64,000 bases of DNA from Proteus hauseri ATCC 700826 (GCF_001654965.1 NZ_LXEV01000031.1:62001-126000); one strand, 5' to 3'; positions 34,918-46,309 are shown, numbered from the stretch's first letter. The notes: generated by a model from the sequence alone, not told the origin. Translations and numbers: made by a program.

Positions 34918-36016
34918 TCACAGGCCCGCTTTTAAGCTAGCTTCAATAAATTTATCAAGATCACCATCTAATACAGCTTGTGTATTGCGTGTTTCCACGC
35001 CGGTGCGTAAGTCTTTAATACGCGAATCATCGAGGACATAAGAGCGGATTTGGCTACCCCAGCCAATATCTGATTTATTATCTTCCATAACTTGCTTATC
35101 TGCATTTTTCTTTTGCATTTCCAGCTCATACAACTTTGCTTTCATCTGTTTCATTGCCTGATCTTTATTCTTATGTTGAGAGCGATCATTTTGGCATTGA
35201 GTGACTAAACCGGTAGGAACATGGGTAATACGTACCGCTGATTCTGTTTTATTGACATGCTGACCACCAGCACCAGAAGCACGGTAAACGTCGATACGTA
35301 AATCGGCTGGATTAATTTCAATATCAATATCGTCATCAACTTCAGGATAAATAAATGCAGAGCTAAATGAAGTATGACGACGACCACCTGAGTCAAATGG
35401 ACTTTTACGGACAAGGCGGTGAACGCCTGTTTCTGTACGTAACCAACCATATGCATATTCACCAATGATCTTAATTGTTGCAGATTTTAAGCCAGCAACG
35501 TCACCATCTGACTCTTCAATAATCTCAGTTTTAAAACCCCTAGACTCAGCCCAACGTAAATACATACGCATCAGCATACTTGCCCAGTCTTGTGCTTCTG
35601 TACCGCCAGAACCCGCTTGTAAATCTAAATAACAAGATGCGCTATCATATTCACCAGAGAACATGCGACGAAATTCTAATTGTTCTAGCTTTTGATTTAA
35701 TACATTTAATTCTGCGACAGCTTCGTTGAAGGTTTCTTCATCGTCAGCCTCAACAGCGAGTTCAAGTAAACCAGAAACATCTTCTAGTCCTTGATCGAGT
35801 TGATCAATAGTTTCTACTATTGCCTCAAGAGATGAACGCTCTTTACCTAATGCTTGCGCCCTTTCTGGCTCATTCCAGACATCAGGTTGTTCTAACTCTG
35901 CGTTAACTTCTTCTAAACGCTCTTTCTTGGCATCATAGTCAAAGATACCCCCTGAGGATGTGCGTTCGTTGCGACACTTCCTCGATTTGGTGTTTTACTG
36001 GATTGATTTCAAACAT
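34918..36016 (-). CDS. prfB: Peptide chain release factor 2, with programmed +1 frameshift
   Basis: RF2 recognises UGA and UAA stop codons. The first frame starts ATG 36016 ([13 protein letters not shown]) and runs 25 codons to CTT TGA at 35944-35939. A +1 shift skipping the T of TGA continues GAC and runs to 34918, giving 365 residues as in E. coli. The internal Shine-Dalgarno AGGGGG sits just before the slip site (AGGGGGTATCTTTGAC). The anticodon-like tripeptide SPF (RKSPFDSGG) and the catalytic GGQ (SGAGGQHVN) are present. This is autoregulation: low RF2 slows termination at its own UGA and favours the shift. Part of the xerD-dsbC-recJ-prfB-lysS block. Confidence 0.97.
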
Positions 36017-36186
36017 GCTTTTTCGTCTTTATGTTGTTTTTAAAAACAATTGGAATAAATTTTGAACCGCATATTGTAACGGATCTATCAGTGGGTTTAT
36101 AGCATTTATATTCAATTGTCTATGGGATTGTCACAACGCTTTCTGCTCTGCTGTTTATGTCAGCAAATATCGTTATTTTATCAATA

Positions 36187-37920
36187 TTAACAAGGCCAAA
36201 TATGCTCAACTAAAAGCTGAGGATTACGCTGACCTCTAAACTCGTTAATATCTAGTCGATAAGCAATTTCAACCATTTTGATACTGTTATCAGGCCATAC
36301 ATTTCTATCAATATTAAATGCAATAGCATCTATTAGTAAGTGGCTATTTAATGGCTGAAGTATCATTTTCAAATGTTTTTCCCCTACAATCCGAGGTTTT
36401 AATAACTGAAATTTACCATCAAACAACGGCTCTGGAAATGCTTGTCCCCAAGGCCCCGCTTCTCGCAACATTTCAGCAGTAGGCAAGGTTAATTGGCTGT
36501 CTGTTAACTCACCATCAGATAAAATCACACCTTGCAGTTGTTCTTTCGAAACAAGCTCTGCCATTAATGATGAAAAGTGTTGTTGAAAAAGAGTAAATTT
36601 ATCTTCTTCTAATGAAAGCCCTGCCGCCATTGCATGACCACCAAATTTCACCATCAAACCTGGGTTTAAGGTATTTAGTCTTTCTAGTGCATCCCTTAAA
36701 TGTACACCATGAATAGAACGACCAGAGCCTTTTAACAAGCCATCACCACTCGGTGCAAAAGCAATAACAGGACGATGCAATTTTTCTTTAATTCGAGAAG
36801 CTAATATCCCGACCACACCTTGGTGCCACTCAGGATGATAAATCGCTAATCCATTAGGTAAATCATGTTGAGTTCCCATAAATTGGCGAAATATCGTTGA
36901 AGCCTCTTCTTGCATTCCAGCTTCTATTTCACGACGCGTTTGATTTAACCCATCAAGTTCATTCGCAATTTCGCGTGCGGTGCCAATATCATCGGTTAAT
37001 AAAAGCGCCACGCCAACCGACATATCATCAAGGCGCCCCGCTGCGTTTAATCGAGGCCCTAAAGAAAAACCAAAATCACTACTCACAAGTTGGGATAATT
37101 CTTTACGAGAAACTTCTGTCAGCGCTTTAATACCCGCACAACAATGCCCAGCTCTCACTCGACGTAACCCTTCATAAACAAAAATACGATTGTTTTCATC
37201 TAATGGCACCACATCAGCAACCGTTCCTAATGCGACTAAATCAAGAAAATCAGCCATATTAGGACGTTTTAACTTCTGCTGTTCAAACCACCCTTGTTTT
37301 TCAAGTTCGGCTCTCAGTGCTGTCATCAGATAAAAAGTCACCCCAACACCAGCTAACGATTTAGAAAGAAAAGCACAATCATCAAGATTAGGGTTAATAA
37401 TGGCATCTGCAGCTGGCAGCGATTGCCCTGGCAAATGGTGATCGGTAACCAGTACACGAATACCATGTTCATGAGCAACATCAACACCTTCAAAAGAAGA
37501 AATACCATTATCTACAGTGATAATGAGCTCTGCGCCTTTTTTCGCCACATCATGAACGACTTGCGGGCTTAATCCATAACCATCATCAAAACGATTAGGA
37601 ATATGATAACTCACTTGCTGATATCCCATCTGGCGCATTACTTTTATTGCCAGTGCAGTACTGGTTGCGCCATCAGCATCAAAATCACCAACAATCACAA
37701 TTTTTAATTGTCGCTTTAGTGCATCAATTAATAACTCAATCGCAGTGTCAATTCCTGTTAACGATTGATAATGCAGTAGACCTTTTAAGCTTCTTTCTAA
37801 TTGCGAATCTGAGGTGATTCCCCTATTCGCATAAATTTGCCGCAACAGTGGATCTAAACTTTCTGGCAATTGTGTTGATTGAGCAGCACGACGGAGTAAT
37901 TTGGGTTCGATAGTGACCAT
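36187..37920 (-). CDS. recJ: Single-stranded-DNA-specific exonuclease RecJ
   Basis: 577 residues, complete. A DHH-family 5'-3' exonuclease for single-stranded DNA in RecF-pathway and mismatch repair. Metal-binding motifs are VGDFDADGATST, the DHH motif itself (VTDHHLPGQ), and GPRLNAAGRLDD; a DHHA1 domain follows with KFGGHAMAAG. Starts 9 nt after the dsbC stop and lies 170 nt before prfB. Confidence 0.96.
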   Translation of the reverse strand: MVTIEPKLLRRAAQSTQLPESLDPLLRQIYANRGITSDSQLERSLKGLLHYQSLTGIDTAIELLIDALKRQLKIVIVGDFDADGATSTALAIKVMRQMGYQQVSYHIPNRFDDGYGLSPQVVHDVAKKGAELIITVDNGISSFEGVDVAHEHGIRVLVTDHHLPGQSLPAADAIINPNLDDCAFLSKSLAGVGVTFYLMTALRAELEKQGWFEQQKLKRPNMADFLDLVALGTVADVVPLDENNRIFVYEGLRRVRAGHCCAGIKALTEVSRKELSQLVSSDFGFSLGPRLNAAGRLDDMSVGVALLLTDDIGTAREIANELDGLNQTRREIEAGMQEEASTIFRQFMGTQHDLPNGLAIYHPEWHQGVVGILASRIKEKLHRPVIAFAPSGDGLLKGSGRSIHGVHLRDALERLNTLNPGLMVKFGGHAMAAGLSLEEDKFTLFQQHFSSLMAELVSKEQLQGVILSDGELTDSQLTLPTAEMLREAGPWGQAFPEPLFDGKFQLLKPRIVGEKHLKMILQPLNSHLLIDAIAFNIDRNVWPDNSIKMVEIAYRLDINEFRGQRNPQLLVEHIWPC

Positions 37921-37929
37921 AACGCGTTA

Positions 37930-38637
37930 TTACTTCTCTTCTTTATCAAGTAGTTCAATTAAATCTTTAGCAGAAATATATCCACCATAAATACTCGCAT
38001 TAGGTAAAATAATGGCGGGTGTGCCTTGGATCCCCATCATTGTGCCTAATTTAAAATGCTCATTGATATTAATTTTTTTGCATTCATCGATAGGGACAAT
38101 GGCATCACCTTTAAATGCACTATCTAATGATTTTTTAGGAAAACCACTACACCAAACTGCATTCATCTGTTTGCTAACTGCATTATTGCTAACGCCATTA
38201 CGAGGAAAGGCTAAATAACGAACAGTAATACCTTGCTTGTTTAACTCTGGAACTTCTTGATGTAATTTTTTGCAATAAGGGCAACTAATATCAGTAAAGA
38301 TAGTTATAATATGGCGTTCATTACGGGCTTTATAAACAATCATTTCATTCTTTAGTGAATCCACTTTTTTCATGACTATCTGATTTGCAATACTCACTGG
38401 TTCACCATTACTAATATTATAAATAGGTCCTGCGGTTAAATATTTACCATCATCAGTAATATAAAAAATACCTTTATCAGAAAGTACCGCGTTTAATCCA
38501 ACAATGGGCGTTGGTTGAATACTTTCGGCTTTGATTTGCATTTTTGCAAGTTGCTCTTCTATTGAATTGTTGTCTGCTAAAACAGGCATTGATACCAAAC
38601 TCAATAATATAGGCAACCATAGCATTTTCTTTTTCAT
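37930..38637 (-). CDS. dsbC: Periplasmic disulfide isomerase DsbC
   Basis: 235 residues. The signal peptide ends at about residue 21 (SMPVLA|DNN). An N-terminal dimerisation domain precedes a thioredoxin fold with the active site CPYC (DISCPYCKKLH), the second structural Cys pair (WCSG and DECK), and cis-Pro GTPAI. It corrects wrong disulfides in the periplasm, kept reduced by DsbD. Lies between xerD and recJ as in E. coli. Confidence 0.95.
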   Translation of the reverse strand: MKKKMLWLPILLSLVSMPVLADNNSIEEQLAKMQIKAESIQPTPIVGLNAVLSDKGIFYITDDGKYLTAGPIYNISNGEPVSIANQIVMKKVDSLKNEMIVYKARNERHIITIFTDISCPYCKKLHQEVPELNKQGITVRYLAFPRNGVSNNAVSKQMNAVWCSGFPKKSLDSAFKGDAIVPIDECKKININEHFKLGTMMGIQGTPAIILPNASIYGGYISAKDLIELLDKEEK

Positions 38638-38669
38638 TCTAATTCCTATTCTAAGCCTATAACTAGAGG

Positions 38670-39614
38670 CTAACCCCTTGGGTGATGCTGCTGATGAAGC
38701 GTTTTCAATCGCTCAGTAGCAACATGGGTATAAATCTGTGTTGTAGAGAGATCACTATGACCCAATAACATCTGTACAACGCGCAAGTCTGCGCCATGAT
38801 TTAAAAGATGTGTTGCAAATGCGTGTCTCAATACATGGGGTGATAACTTTTCGCTATCTATTCCTGCAATCACTGCATAATGTTTTATACGATGCCAAAA
38901 GGTTTGTCGTGTCATTTTCTGCCCTCTTAAACTGGGGAAGACAATGTCATCTGTTTTTCCTTGCATCAGTGTCGGTCTTCCATATTGCAGATATTGTTCA
39001 AGCCAGTAAATAGCTTCTTCGCCTAAAGGAACTAAGCGTTCTTTATCACCTTTACCAATAACACGTAGCACACCTTGTCTTAAACTAATATCAGGTAGAG
39101 ATAATCCGACTAATTCAGAAACTCGCAAACCACAAGCATAAAGAACTTCAAGCATGGCTTTATCACGCAACTCAATGGGTTCATCAATGCAAGGTGCGTT
39201 AAGTAAATCTTCAATTTGTCGCTCACTTAAATCTTTAGGAAGTCGTTTGGGTAGTTTAGGTGTTGATAACAGTGCGCTAGGATCATCCAACCGTAACTTT
39301 TCACGATAAAGATATTGAAATAACCGACGCATTGTACTTAGCAAACGCGCCGCACTACTGGCTTTATATCCTTCATCAAGTCGAACAGCGAGAAAAGATT
39401 GAAGATCTAATGTTGTTACAGATAGCCAATCTAGCTGATTTTTATCTAACCATTGACCTAATGCTTGTAAATCTAACCGATAGGAACTTAGGGTGTTTTC
39501 AGATAATCCTTGTTCTAGCCAAATATTATCTAAAAATTGCTCAATAATGAGATCAGTTTTGTCTTTTACGCTTGTTGTATGCGTTGTTGGTTGTTTTACG
39601 TCACTCACAGACAT
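38670..39614 (-). CDS. xerD: Site-specific tyrosine recombinase XerD
   Basis: About 314 residues. An N-terminal SAM-like core-binding domain ([23 protein letters not shown]) and a C-terminal catalytic domain: Arg in [12 protein letters not shown], HxxR in [12 protein letters not shown], and His/Tyr in [16 protein letters not shown]. With XerC it resolves chromosome dimers at dif. ATG 39614 is the first ATG; a TTG at 39635 also opens the frame. Either way the N-terminus is about 15 residues longer than E. coli XerD (298), with a polar extension. Divergent from fldB. Confidence 0.95.
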   Translation of the reverse strand: MSVSDVKQPTTHTTSVKDKTDLIIEQFLDNIWLEQGLSENTLSSYRLDLQALGQWLDKNQLDWLSVTTLDLQSFLAVRLDEGYKASSAARLLSTMRRLFQYLYREKLRLDDPSALLSTPKLPKRLPKDLSERQIEDLLNAPCIDEPIELRDKAMLEVLYACGLRVSELVGLSLPDISLRQGVLRVIGKGDKERLVPLGEEAIYWLEQYLQYGRPTLMQGKTDDIVFPSLRGQKMTRQTFWHRIKHYAVIAGIDSEKLSPHVLRHAFATHLLNHGADLRVVQMLLGHSDLSTTQIYTHVATERLKTLHQQHHPRG

Positions 39615-39712
39615 TCCCCTTATGTTGCTATACAAGCTTTACATTATGCCTCATCAAAAAAGTTTTCTGGTACAATAGTGTCCTTTATTGGCAAAAATAT
39701 CTTAAAACTTTC

Positions 39713-40231
39713 ATGAAAATTGGTCTATTTTACGGTTCCAGCACCTGTTACACCGAAATGGCGGCAGAAAAAATTCGTGACATTCTCGGTGAGGAGTTTG
39801 TTGACCTCTATAATGTCCAAGAGTGTGATATTACGCTTATGGAACAGTACGACATTCTTATTTTAGGCATTCCAACTTGGGATTTTGGCGAAATTCAAGA
39901 GGATTGGCTAAATATTTGGGAAGTTCTGCCTACACTAAATTTAAAAGACAAACTAATTGCCATGTATGGCATGGGCGATCAGGTCGATTACAGCGAATGG
40001 TTTCTTGATGCACTAGGTATGCTTTATCATCATTTATTACCAAGCGGCGTTAAATTTATCGGTTTTTGGCCTGTTGAAGGTTATGAATTTGTCAGCCCTA
40101 AACCGTTGTCTAATGATGGTAAATATTTTGTTGGTTTAGCACTGGATGATGTAAACCAATTTGAAGAAACCGACGAACGTTTATCACAATGGTGTATGCA
40201 AGTTTTACGTGAAGTTGAAGAAAACCTGTAA
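39713..40231 (+). CDS. fldB: Flavodoxin FldB
   Basis: 172 residues. The FMN phosphate loop [24 protein letters not shown] (ring-binding Trp) and [17 protein letters not shown] are typical of long-chain flavodoxins. FldB is a stress-induced electron carrier; its place opposite xerD is conserved in enterobacteria. The frame is open 47 codons further upstream, but [10 protein letters not shown] at 39713 is the family start and the upstream part overlaps the xerD control region. Confidence 0.93.
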   Translation: MKIGLFYGSSTCYTEMAAEKIRDILGEEFVDLYNVQECDITLMEQYDILILGIPTWDFGEIQEDWLNIWEVLPTLNLKDKLIAMYGMGDQVDYSEWFLDALGMLYHHLLPSGVKFIGFWPVEGYEFVSPKPLSNDGKYFVGLALDDVNQFEETDERLSQWCMQVLREVEENL

Positions 40232-40327
40232 ATTTATCAAGCTCAAAATTTAAAAATAAGTACATGTTTTCATTTTTATTAACACCATAATTTTAAGCCC
40301 AATGATTTACCTACCAATGCCCAGTAT

Positions 40328-40735
40328 TTAAATATCTGGGTATTGCATTAATAATTGAGAAAAATTTCGCCATTCACATTCGGGCATACTATCAAAAGCC
40401 ACCCAGAGCGTTATCTTTTTTTTATTTAAAATAGAGGTTAATGTTATTTTAGTACCAAATCGGCTTATCCACGGTTGCTTAGTTAATTGCCATTCGTGAA
40501 GTTTCCATTGAATACGATTTCCATTAAGTAAAACTAAATCACCTTTGATCTTACTAATGTTTTTTTGAGTAAAATACCAACTCGCTATCAGTAAAAGTAA
40601 CAGAGGAACCCAAATATAAATAAAATCGGCAGGCCAAGGGTAAAGTAAAAGCGCTATTTCAAAAGCAACATAGACGCCGGTTGAAAATAGCTGTGTAAAC
40701 CAAGAAACGGTGAGATGCGATTTCCATAAAATCAC
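40328..40735 (-). CDS. ygfX: YgfX/CptA, small membrane protein
   Basis: 135 residues, starting with GTG. Two adjacent membrane helices (about 12-32 and 38-54), then a soluble part with VLLNGNRIQWKLHEWQLTKQPW and SMPECEWRNFSQLL, which align with E. coli YgfX. YgfX was described as toxin-like (CptA), affecting cell division and cell wall synthesis together with SdhE/YgfY. In E. coli the gene overlaps sdhE; here it lies 436 nt away, behind a terminator. Confidence 0.88.
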   Translation of the reverse strand: MILWKSHLTVSWFTQLFSTGVYVAFEIALLLYPWPADFIYIWVPLLLLLIASWYFTQKNISKIKGDLVLLNGNRIQWKLHEWQLTKQPWISRFGTKITLTSILNKKKITLWVAFDSMPECEWRNFSQLLMQYPDI

Positions 40736-41171
40736 GAGTTATTTCAACTCCGCATAATAAATAATGAAGCAATTAATGTATTCTAAAATAATAATACACG
40801 CTTTATTATAAAACTTCTTTGTTCCATTTAAAAATATCTGTTAGCTATTATTTTTTGTTTTTCATTATATTTATACTCTTTAAGAGGTTAATAAAAAAGA
40901 AAATTGAATTCGATACAATAAACTATACCGTCATCTGATTAAAATAATCATAACTTATCGGCTAAAAACAAAGAAAAAATAGTGATAAAAAAGAAGGTTG
41001 AACTTCATTTTCTAGAGATTACACGCAATTTTTTGATTATAAAGAATGCTATTTCATTAAAATATTATAAGTCTATTGTTTCTGTCACAAGTTTCTGTTT
41101 ATACAAAGCAAAACACCCTTATTTTAAAAATAAAGGCGTTCTTTTATTATGTTGTTTTTATAATCTATTTA
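40736..41171. other. Unusual spacer between sdhE and ygfX
   Basis: 436 AT-rich bases. It holds the sdhE terminator at 41113-41139 and presumably a separate ygfX promoter. An 83-codon plus-strand ORF (40982-41233) overlaps the sdhE end, lacks a ribosome site and shows no protein family; not believed. Confidence 0.55.
41113..41145 (-). terminator. Terminator after sdhE
   Basis: On the minus strand ACGCCTTTATTTT / AAATAAGGGTGT followed by TTTTG; a long AT-rich stem. Confidence 0.6.
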
Positions 41172-41456
41172 TTATCGATACTTATCAACAATATCAGCCA
41201 TTCTTGCTTTATTACGCTCTTGAATTAATTTAACAATATAATAAAGTTTATCGTCTTCAGGACGACCATGGTTCATTAACCAGTTGAATAAATCGGGATC
41301 AGCGCACTCTAGTAAGCGAACAAACAGCGCTTTATCATCATCAGATAGCGTATCATACTCGTTTTCGAAAAAAGGCATGATGGAAATGTCTAGTTCGCGC
41401 ATTCCGCGACGGCATGCCCAGTGAATTCGTGCTTTGTTCTCTATATCGATAGTCAT
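41172..41456 (-). CDS. sdhE: FAD assembly factor SdhE
   Basis: 94 residues, five-helix protein. It carries the RGxxE signature ([11 protein letters not shown]) needed for covalent attachment of FAD to succinate dehydrogenase SdhA and fumarate reductase, and [14 protein letters not shown] near the end. Length as in E. coli (88). Divergent from ygfZ, as is usual. Confidence 0.94.
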   Translation of the reverse strand: MTIDIENKARIHWACRRGMRELDISIMPFFENEYDTLSDDDKALFVRLLECADPDLFNWLMNHGRPEDDKLYYIVKLIQERNKARMADIVDKYR

Positions 41457-41723
41457 ACTCTGCTCTTTGCATTGTTCAAATCAAGAAATACCACTATTTC
41501 TTCCTGCCTTTGATGATAGTCTTATCATGAAATTTTTAACATCAAAATGATCACAGTTTGACGGTTTAATCTCAATATCTTTTCTCAGCAACCCTTTGAA
41601 CGTAAATAGTTTGTTATTTATAAATATTTTTTCTGTGCTCTATAAATAATAATGACTTGCATTGTCTTGTGACTCTTTTACCATAAACAACAATATTTGA
41701 TTAATAAAATGGCTGGTGATGTC

Positions 41724-42710
41724 ATGACTCAAAATTCTATTCAAACTAAACGCCCTCATGCAGCAATCAATCTACCGTTAACACTGATTTCTTTAGATGA
41801 GTGGTCACTGATAACAGCAACCGGCGCTGATAGTGAAAAATATCTACAAGGTCAATTAACTGCCGATATTGCAGCATTACCGGCAACAGAACACACTTTG
41901 GCTGCGCACTGTGAAGCAAAAGGTAAAATGTGGAGCACACTGCGCTTTTTCCACCAGCAAGAAGGGTTTGCTTATATATTGCGTAAAAATGTCGCGCAAA
42001 AGCAGTTGAGCGAGTTAAAAAAATACGCCGTATTTTCAAAGATAACCTTAGTGGAAAAAACGGATGCCGTATTATTAGGGCTTGCAGGACAAGGCGCAGC
42101 ACAAGCTTTAGCAGAATTTTTCCCAGTAATTCCTCGTAAAGCTAATGAAGTGGTTCATCACGAAGGCTCTTACTTGCTGCAATTACCTTTACCTATCGAG
42201 CGTTTTTTAATTGTCACGGATGAAGATACAGCAAGAACGCTCGCTACCACACTAAACGCAGAAGCCAGCAATAGCGAACAATGGTTAGCGCTTGATATTG
42301 AAGCCGGATATCCCGTTATTGACACACCTAACATTGAGCAATTTTTACCACAGGCGACCAACTTACAAGCTCTGCCACATAGTATTTGCTTTAAAAAGGG
42401 CTGTTATACGGGTCAAGAAATGGTATCCCGAGCAAAATTTAGAGGGGCAAATAAACGTGCTATGTATTTATTATCTGGTGGTGGTACTGAATTACCAGAA
42501 ATAGGTGGCAGTGTAGAGTGGCAATTAGGCGAAGATAAATGGCGTAAAACAGGCACTGTATTAAGTGCTGTTCGTATGGCTGATAATACTATTATTGCCG
42601 AAGTTGTGATGAACAATGATATGGAAGCTGACAGTGTTTTTCGCGTTCAAGGCGATAACATCAGCAAACTATCTATTAAACCATTACCTTATTCTTTAGA
42701 CGAAGAATAA
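41724..42710 (+). CDS. ygfZ: YgfZ, folate-dependent Fe-S cluster repair protein
   Basis: About 328 residues. A GcvT-like tetrahydrofolate-binding fold with the family motif KKGCYTGQEMVSRAKFRG containing the essential Cys. YgfZ helps maintain MiaB and other Fe-S enzymes. ATG 41724 (MTQNSIQ) has GGTGA at 5 nt; upstream in-frame ATGs at 41697 and 41709 lack ribosome sites. Divergent from sdhE and 27 nt before the HD-domain gene, probably one transcript. Confidence 0.94.
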   Translation: MTQNSIQTKRPHAAINLPLTLISLDEWSLITATGADSEKYLQGQLTADIAALPATEHTLAAHCEAKGKMWSTLRFFHQQEGFAYILRKNVAQKQLSELKKYAVFSKITLVEKTDAVLLGLAGQGAAQALAEFFPVIPRKANEVVHHEGSYLLQLPLPIERFLIVTDEDTARTLATTLNAEASNSEQWLALDIEAGYPVIDTPNIEQFLPQATNLQALPHSICFKKGCYTGQEMVSRAKFRGANKRAMYLLSGGGTELPEIGGSVEWQLGEDKWRKTGTVLSAVRMADNTIIAEVVMNNDMEADSVFRVQGDNISKLSIKPLPYSLDEE

Positions 42711-42737
42711 TACTTATTTCAACACGAACGGATTTTT

Positions 42738-43340
42738 ATGACTCAATTACCTAATGGGGCTTTTGGCCCCTTTTCCGATACCATCAACTTTATTATTGAA
42801 TTAGACAAACTCAAACGCGTTTATCGTAAAAACAACGTATTAGATAATAGCCGCTCTGAAAATACGGCTGAGCATAGCTGGCATTTCGCCGTAGCTGCCA
42901 TGAGCTTTCAGCCTTATGCCGGTGACATTGATATTGGTCGCGCTATTCAATTGGCATTAGTTCACGATATTGTTGAAATAGATGCAGGTGACGTGATGGT
43001 ATATGACGTTGCAGCTCGTGAAGCGGTAAAAGAGCAAGAGCAAAAAGCAGCAAGACGTATTTTCTCTTTATTACCATCACCTCAAAGTGAGTATTTTCTG
43101 AATTTATGGCTGGAATATGACGCAGCTGAAACGCCAGAATCTCAATTTGCTAATATTCTTGATCGCACCATGCCAATGCTAATGAACTTACATAACGAAG
43201 GTCAAAGCTGGGTAGAAAATAATATTCGCTTAGAGCAAGTATTAGCACGCAATCTGTTTATTGAAGAACAGTGGCCTGAATTCTGGCAATATCTCTACCC
43301 GCAGTTATTAGCAGCAAAAGAGAAAGGTTGGCTGAAGTAA
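42738..43340 (+). CDS. HD-domain hydrolase, YfbR/COG1896-like
   Basis: 200 residues. HD-superfamily metal ligands appear as AEHSWHFA (first His), LVHDIVEIDAGD (the HD pair plus Glu/Asp) and ANILDRTMPM (late Asp). Relatives such as YfbR are 5'-deoxynucleotidases; this branch is annotated only as putative hydrolase of the HD superfamily, so nucleotide phosphatase activity is an inference. It follows ygfZ closely and ends at a terminator shared with gcvP. Confidence 0.85.
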   Translation: MTQLPNGAFGPFSDTINFIIELDKLKRVYRKNNVLDNSRSENTAEHSWHFAVAAMSFQPYAGDIDIGRAIQLALVHDIVEIDAGDVMVYDVAAREAVKEQEQKAARRIFSLLPSPQSEYFLNLWLEYDAAETPESQFANILDRTMPMLMNLHNEGQSWVENNIRLEQVLARNLFIEEQWPEFWQYLYPQLLAAKEKGWLK

Positions 43341-43373
43341 GAGTCTGAAATAACGTTCTTTCATTAATGATAA

Positions 43374-43414
43374 AAAAATACCGATGGTTAACCCATCGGT
43401 ATTTTATTTAAGAA
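43374..43414. terminator. Bidirectional terminator between the HD gene and gcvP
   Basis: AAATACCGATGG / CCATCGGTATTTT around a short loop; flanking genes converge. Confidence 0.85.
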
Positions 43415-43432
43415 TATTGCTAGATTAAAAGC

Positions 43433-46309
43433 TTATTCGTAATCGCTAATTGGCGCACATGAACAGTGTAAATGGCGATCACCATAAACATCATCAAGAC
43501 GTTTTACTGCCGGCCAATATTTATTGCTTTTAGTCGCCTCACTTGGGAATACCGCACATTCACGGCTATAACTATGTGGCCACTCTTGTACTAATTCATA
43601 TTGCGTATGTGGCGCATTCACTAATGGGTTATCATCTATCGGCCAAATGCCTTTATCAACCTGTGTTATTTCTGCACGAATCGAAAGCAGTGCTTCAATA
43701 AAGCGATCAATTTCAACTTTACTTTCAGACTCTGTCGGCTCAATCATTAAAGTACCCGCAACAGGGAAAGACATCGTTGGTGCGTGGAATCCATAATCGA
43801 TTAAACGTTTAGCAACATCCATTTCACTAATACCGAAGTTCGCTTTTAGTGGACGAATATCAATAATACATTCATGAGCAACATAGCCATCAGCACCAGC
43901 ATAAAGAATGTCGTAATCTTTTTTCAGGCGTTGAGCAATATAGTTCGCATTTAAAATGGCCACTTGGCTGGCTTGTTTAAGCCCTTCAGCGCCCATCATG
44001 CGTATATACATCCAACTAATAGGTAAGATAGATGCGCTACCAAATTGGGCAGCTGAAACAGCACCTTGTGTCGTGACATGTTCCATTTCTACAACAGAGT
44101 GCCCTGGTACAAAAGGCGCTAAGTGCGATTTCACACCGATAGGCCCCATACCTGGACCACCACCGCCATGAGGAATACAGAAAGTTTTATGTAAATTAAG
44201 ATGAGACACATCAGAACCAATAAAGCCTGGTGTTGTGATCCCTACCTGCGCATTCATATTTGCGCCATCAAGATAAACTTGTCCACCATATTGATGAATA
44301 ATGTCACAAACTTCGCGGATACCTTCCTCATAAACACCATGAGTAGATGGATAAGTCACCATTACACAAGAAAGCTCAGTTTGATGTTTTTCGGCTTTAG
44401 CTTTTAAATCTGCAATATCAATATTTCCGTTGTCATCACACCCCACAACGACCACTGTCATTCCTGCCATATGCGCAGATGCTGGATTTGTACCATGAGC
44501 TGAACTAGGAATTAGACAAATATGACGCTCACCTTCGCCACGGCTTTGGTGATAACGGCGGATAGCTAATAATCCTGCATATTCACCTTGCGCTCCTGAA
44601 TTTGGCTGCATACACATAGCATCGTAGCCAGTTAGTGCTGCTAACCATGTAGAGAGCTGTTCAATCATTATCTGATAGCCTTTAGCTTGATAAGGCGGGC
44701 AGAACGGATGAAGCTCAGTAAATTCAGGCCACGTAATTGGGATCATCTCAGCAGCAGCATTAAGTTTCATCGTACAAGAGCCTAATGGGATCATGGCTTG
44801 ATTTAACGCTAAGTCTTTATTTTCTAAACGATGCATATAACGCATCATTTCCGTTTCACTGTGATAATTATGGAAATTCTCATGAGTTAACACAGTATCA
44901 TTACGCAGCATTGATGTAGGAATAGAGCTAGATGATGATGCAACTTTTGCGTCTAATGTATCAATATCAACGCCAAGTGCTTTACCGCTAATAATTTCTA
45001 TCAGTACGAGGACATCTTCACGCGTTGTTTTTTCGCTTAATGTTACCCCCACTGCACCCGCAATATCTGTACGTAAATTAATTTCAGCATCTTTAGCTCG
45101 TTGTAATACACCCGCTTTATCAGCTGTTTCAACGGCTAAAGTATCAAACCAAGTTTGATGACGTAACGTCATGCCATTTTGTTTTAAACCTGCGGCTAAA
45201 ATATCCGTTAAACGATGAATACGTTGTGCGATTTTTTTCAGTCCTTCTGGACCATGATAAACCGCATACATTGCAGCAATATTGGCCAGCAGCACTTGTG
45301 ATGTACAAATATTAGAATTGGCTTTTTCTCGACGAATATGTTGTTCGCGGGTTTGCATTGCCATTCGTAATGCACGATTACCTGCTGCATCACGAGATAC
45401 ACCAATAATCCGTCCTGGCATGGCACGTTTATATTCATCACGACAAGCAAAGAATGCCGCGTGAGGCCCACCATAACCCATAGGTACGCCAAAACGCTGC
45501 GCTGAACCTAAAACAATATCAGCACCTTGATGCCCCGGTGCCGTTAATACCACCAGCGCCATTAAATCAGCAGCAACACTGGTAATAATTTTACGATTTT
45601 TTAATTCAGCTAATAATTTACTGTAATCATGCAGTTCGCCAGTTGTGCCAACTTGCTGCAATAGCACACCAAACACGCCTTCAAGTTCTAATACTTTTTC
45701 TGCTTTATCAACAATAACTTCAAAACCAAAGGTATCAGCACGTGTTTTCACGACATCTAATGTTTGTGGATGAACATCATCTGAAACAAAAAAACGCTCT
45801 GCATTTTTTAGTTTGCTTACACGTTTTGCCATTGCCATTGCTTCCGCAGCAGCAGTTGCTTCATCAAGTAATGAGGCTGAAGCTAAATCCATTCCAGTGT
45901 AATCAATAGTGACTTGTTGGAAGTTTAACAGTGATTCAAGACGTCCTTGAGAAACCTCTGGTTGATAAGGCGTATAAGCAGTGTACCAACCCGGATTTTC
46001 TAATAAATTACGTAAAATCACCGGCGGAAGTACAGAAGGTGCATATCCCATACCAATATAAGAAGTGAAACGTTTATTTTTGCTGGCGATAGCTTTTAAT
46101 TCAGCTAAGGCAACTTGTTCTGTCGCCCCTTCGCCTACATCAGGTGGCGTAGCTAATTGAATATTATCAGGAACAATTTTTTTAGTTAATTCATTCAAAG
46201 AAGAGACACCAACAGCACTGAGCATCTCTTTAATTTGTTCTGGGGATGAACCGATATGGCGACGAATAAACTCATCACGATATTCTAATTGATGTAAAGT
46301 CTGTGTCAT
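43433..46309 (-). CDS. gcvP: Glycine dehydrogenase (decarboxylating), P protein
   Basis: 958 residues. A pyridoxal-phosphate enzyme decarboxylating glycine and passing the aminomethyl group to lipoylated GcvH. The PLP lysine is in [16 protein letters not shown]. Other family landmarks are [33 protein letters not shown] and [15 protein letters not shown]. Same length as E. coli (957). ATG 46309 (MTQTLHQLE) is the family start; the upstream extension to 46333 is unlikely. It follows gcvH with a hairpin between. Confidence 0.97.
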   Translation of the reverse strand: MTQTLHQLEYRDEFIRRHIGSSPEQIKEMLSAVGVSSLNELTKKIVPDNIQLATPPDVGEGATEQVALAELKAIASKNKRFTSYIGMGYAPSVLPPVILRNLLENPGWYTAYTPYQPEVSQGRLESLLNFQQVTIDYTGMDLASASLLDEATAAAEAMAMAKRVSKLKNAERFFVSDDVHPQTLDVVKTRADTFGFEVIVDKAEKVLELEGVFGVLLQQVGTTGELHDYSKLLAELKNRKIITSVAADLMALVVLTAPGHQGADIVLGSAQRFGVPMGYGGPHAAFFACRDEYKRAMPGRIIGVSRDAAGNRALRMAMQTREQHIRREKANSNICTSQVLLANIAAMYAVYHGPEGLKKIAQRIHRLTDILAAGLKQNGMTLRHQTWFDTLAVETADKAGVLQRAKDAEINLRTDIAGAVGVTLSEKTTREDVLVLIEIISGKALGVDIDTLDAKVASSSSSIPTSMLRNDTVLTHENFHNYHSETEMMRYMHRLENKDLALNQAMIPLGSCTMKLNAAAEMIPITWPEFTELHPFCPPYQAKGYQIMIEQLSTWLAALTGYDAMCMQPNSGAQGEYAGLLAIRRYHQSRGEGERHICLIPSSAHGTNPASAHMAGMTVVVVGCDDNGNIDIADLKAKAEKHQTELSCVMVTYPSTHGVYEEGIREVCDIIHQYGGQVYLDGANMNAQVGITTPGFIGSDVSHLNLHKTFCIPHGGGGPGMGPIGVKSHLAPFVPGHSVVEMEHVTTQGAVSAAQFGSASILPISWMYIRMMGAEGLKQASQVAILNANYIAQRLKKDYDILYAGADGYVAHECIIDIRPLKANFGISEMDVAKRLIDYGFHAPTMSFPVAGTLMIEPTESESKVEIDRFIEALLSIRAEITQVDKGIWPIDDNPLVNAPHTQYELVQEWPHSYSRECAVFPSEATKSNKYWPAVKRLDDVYGDRHLHCSCAPISDYE

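Noticed and set aside
34918-35664. prfB as a truncated or broken gene
   Set aside because: The upstream part continues to 35940 and joins the first 25 codons through the classical +1 frameshift site, giving full-length RF2.
40982-41233. 83-codon plus-strand ORF between ygfX and sdhE
   Set aside because: Starts with GTG without a ribosome site, overlaps the end of sdhE in antisense, and covers the sdhE terminator.
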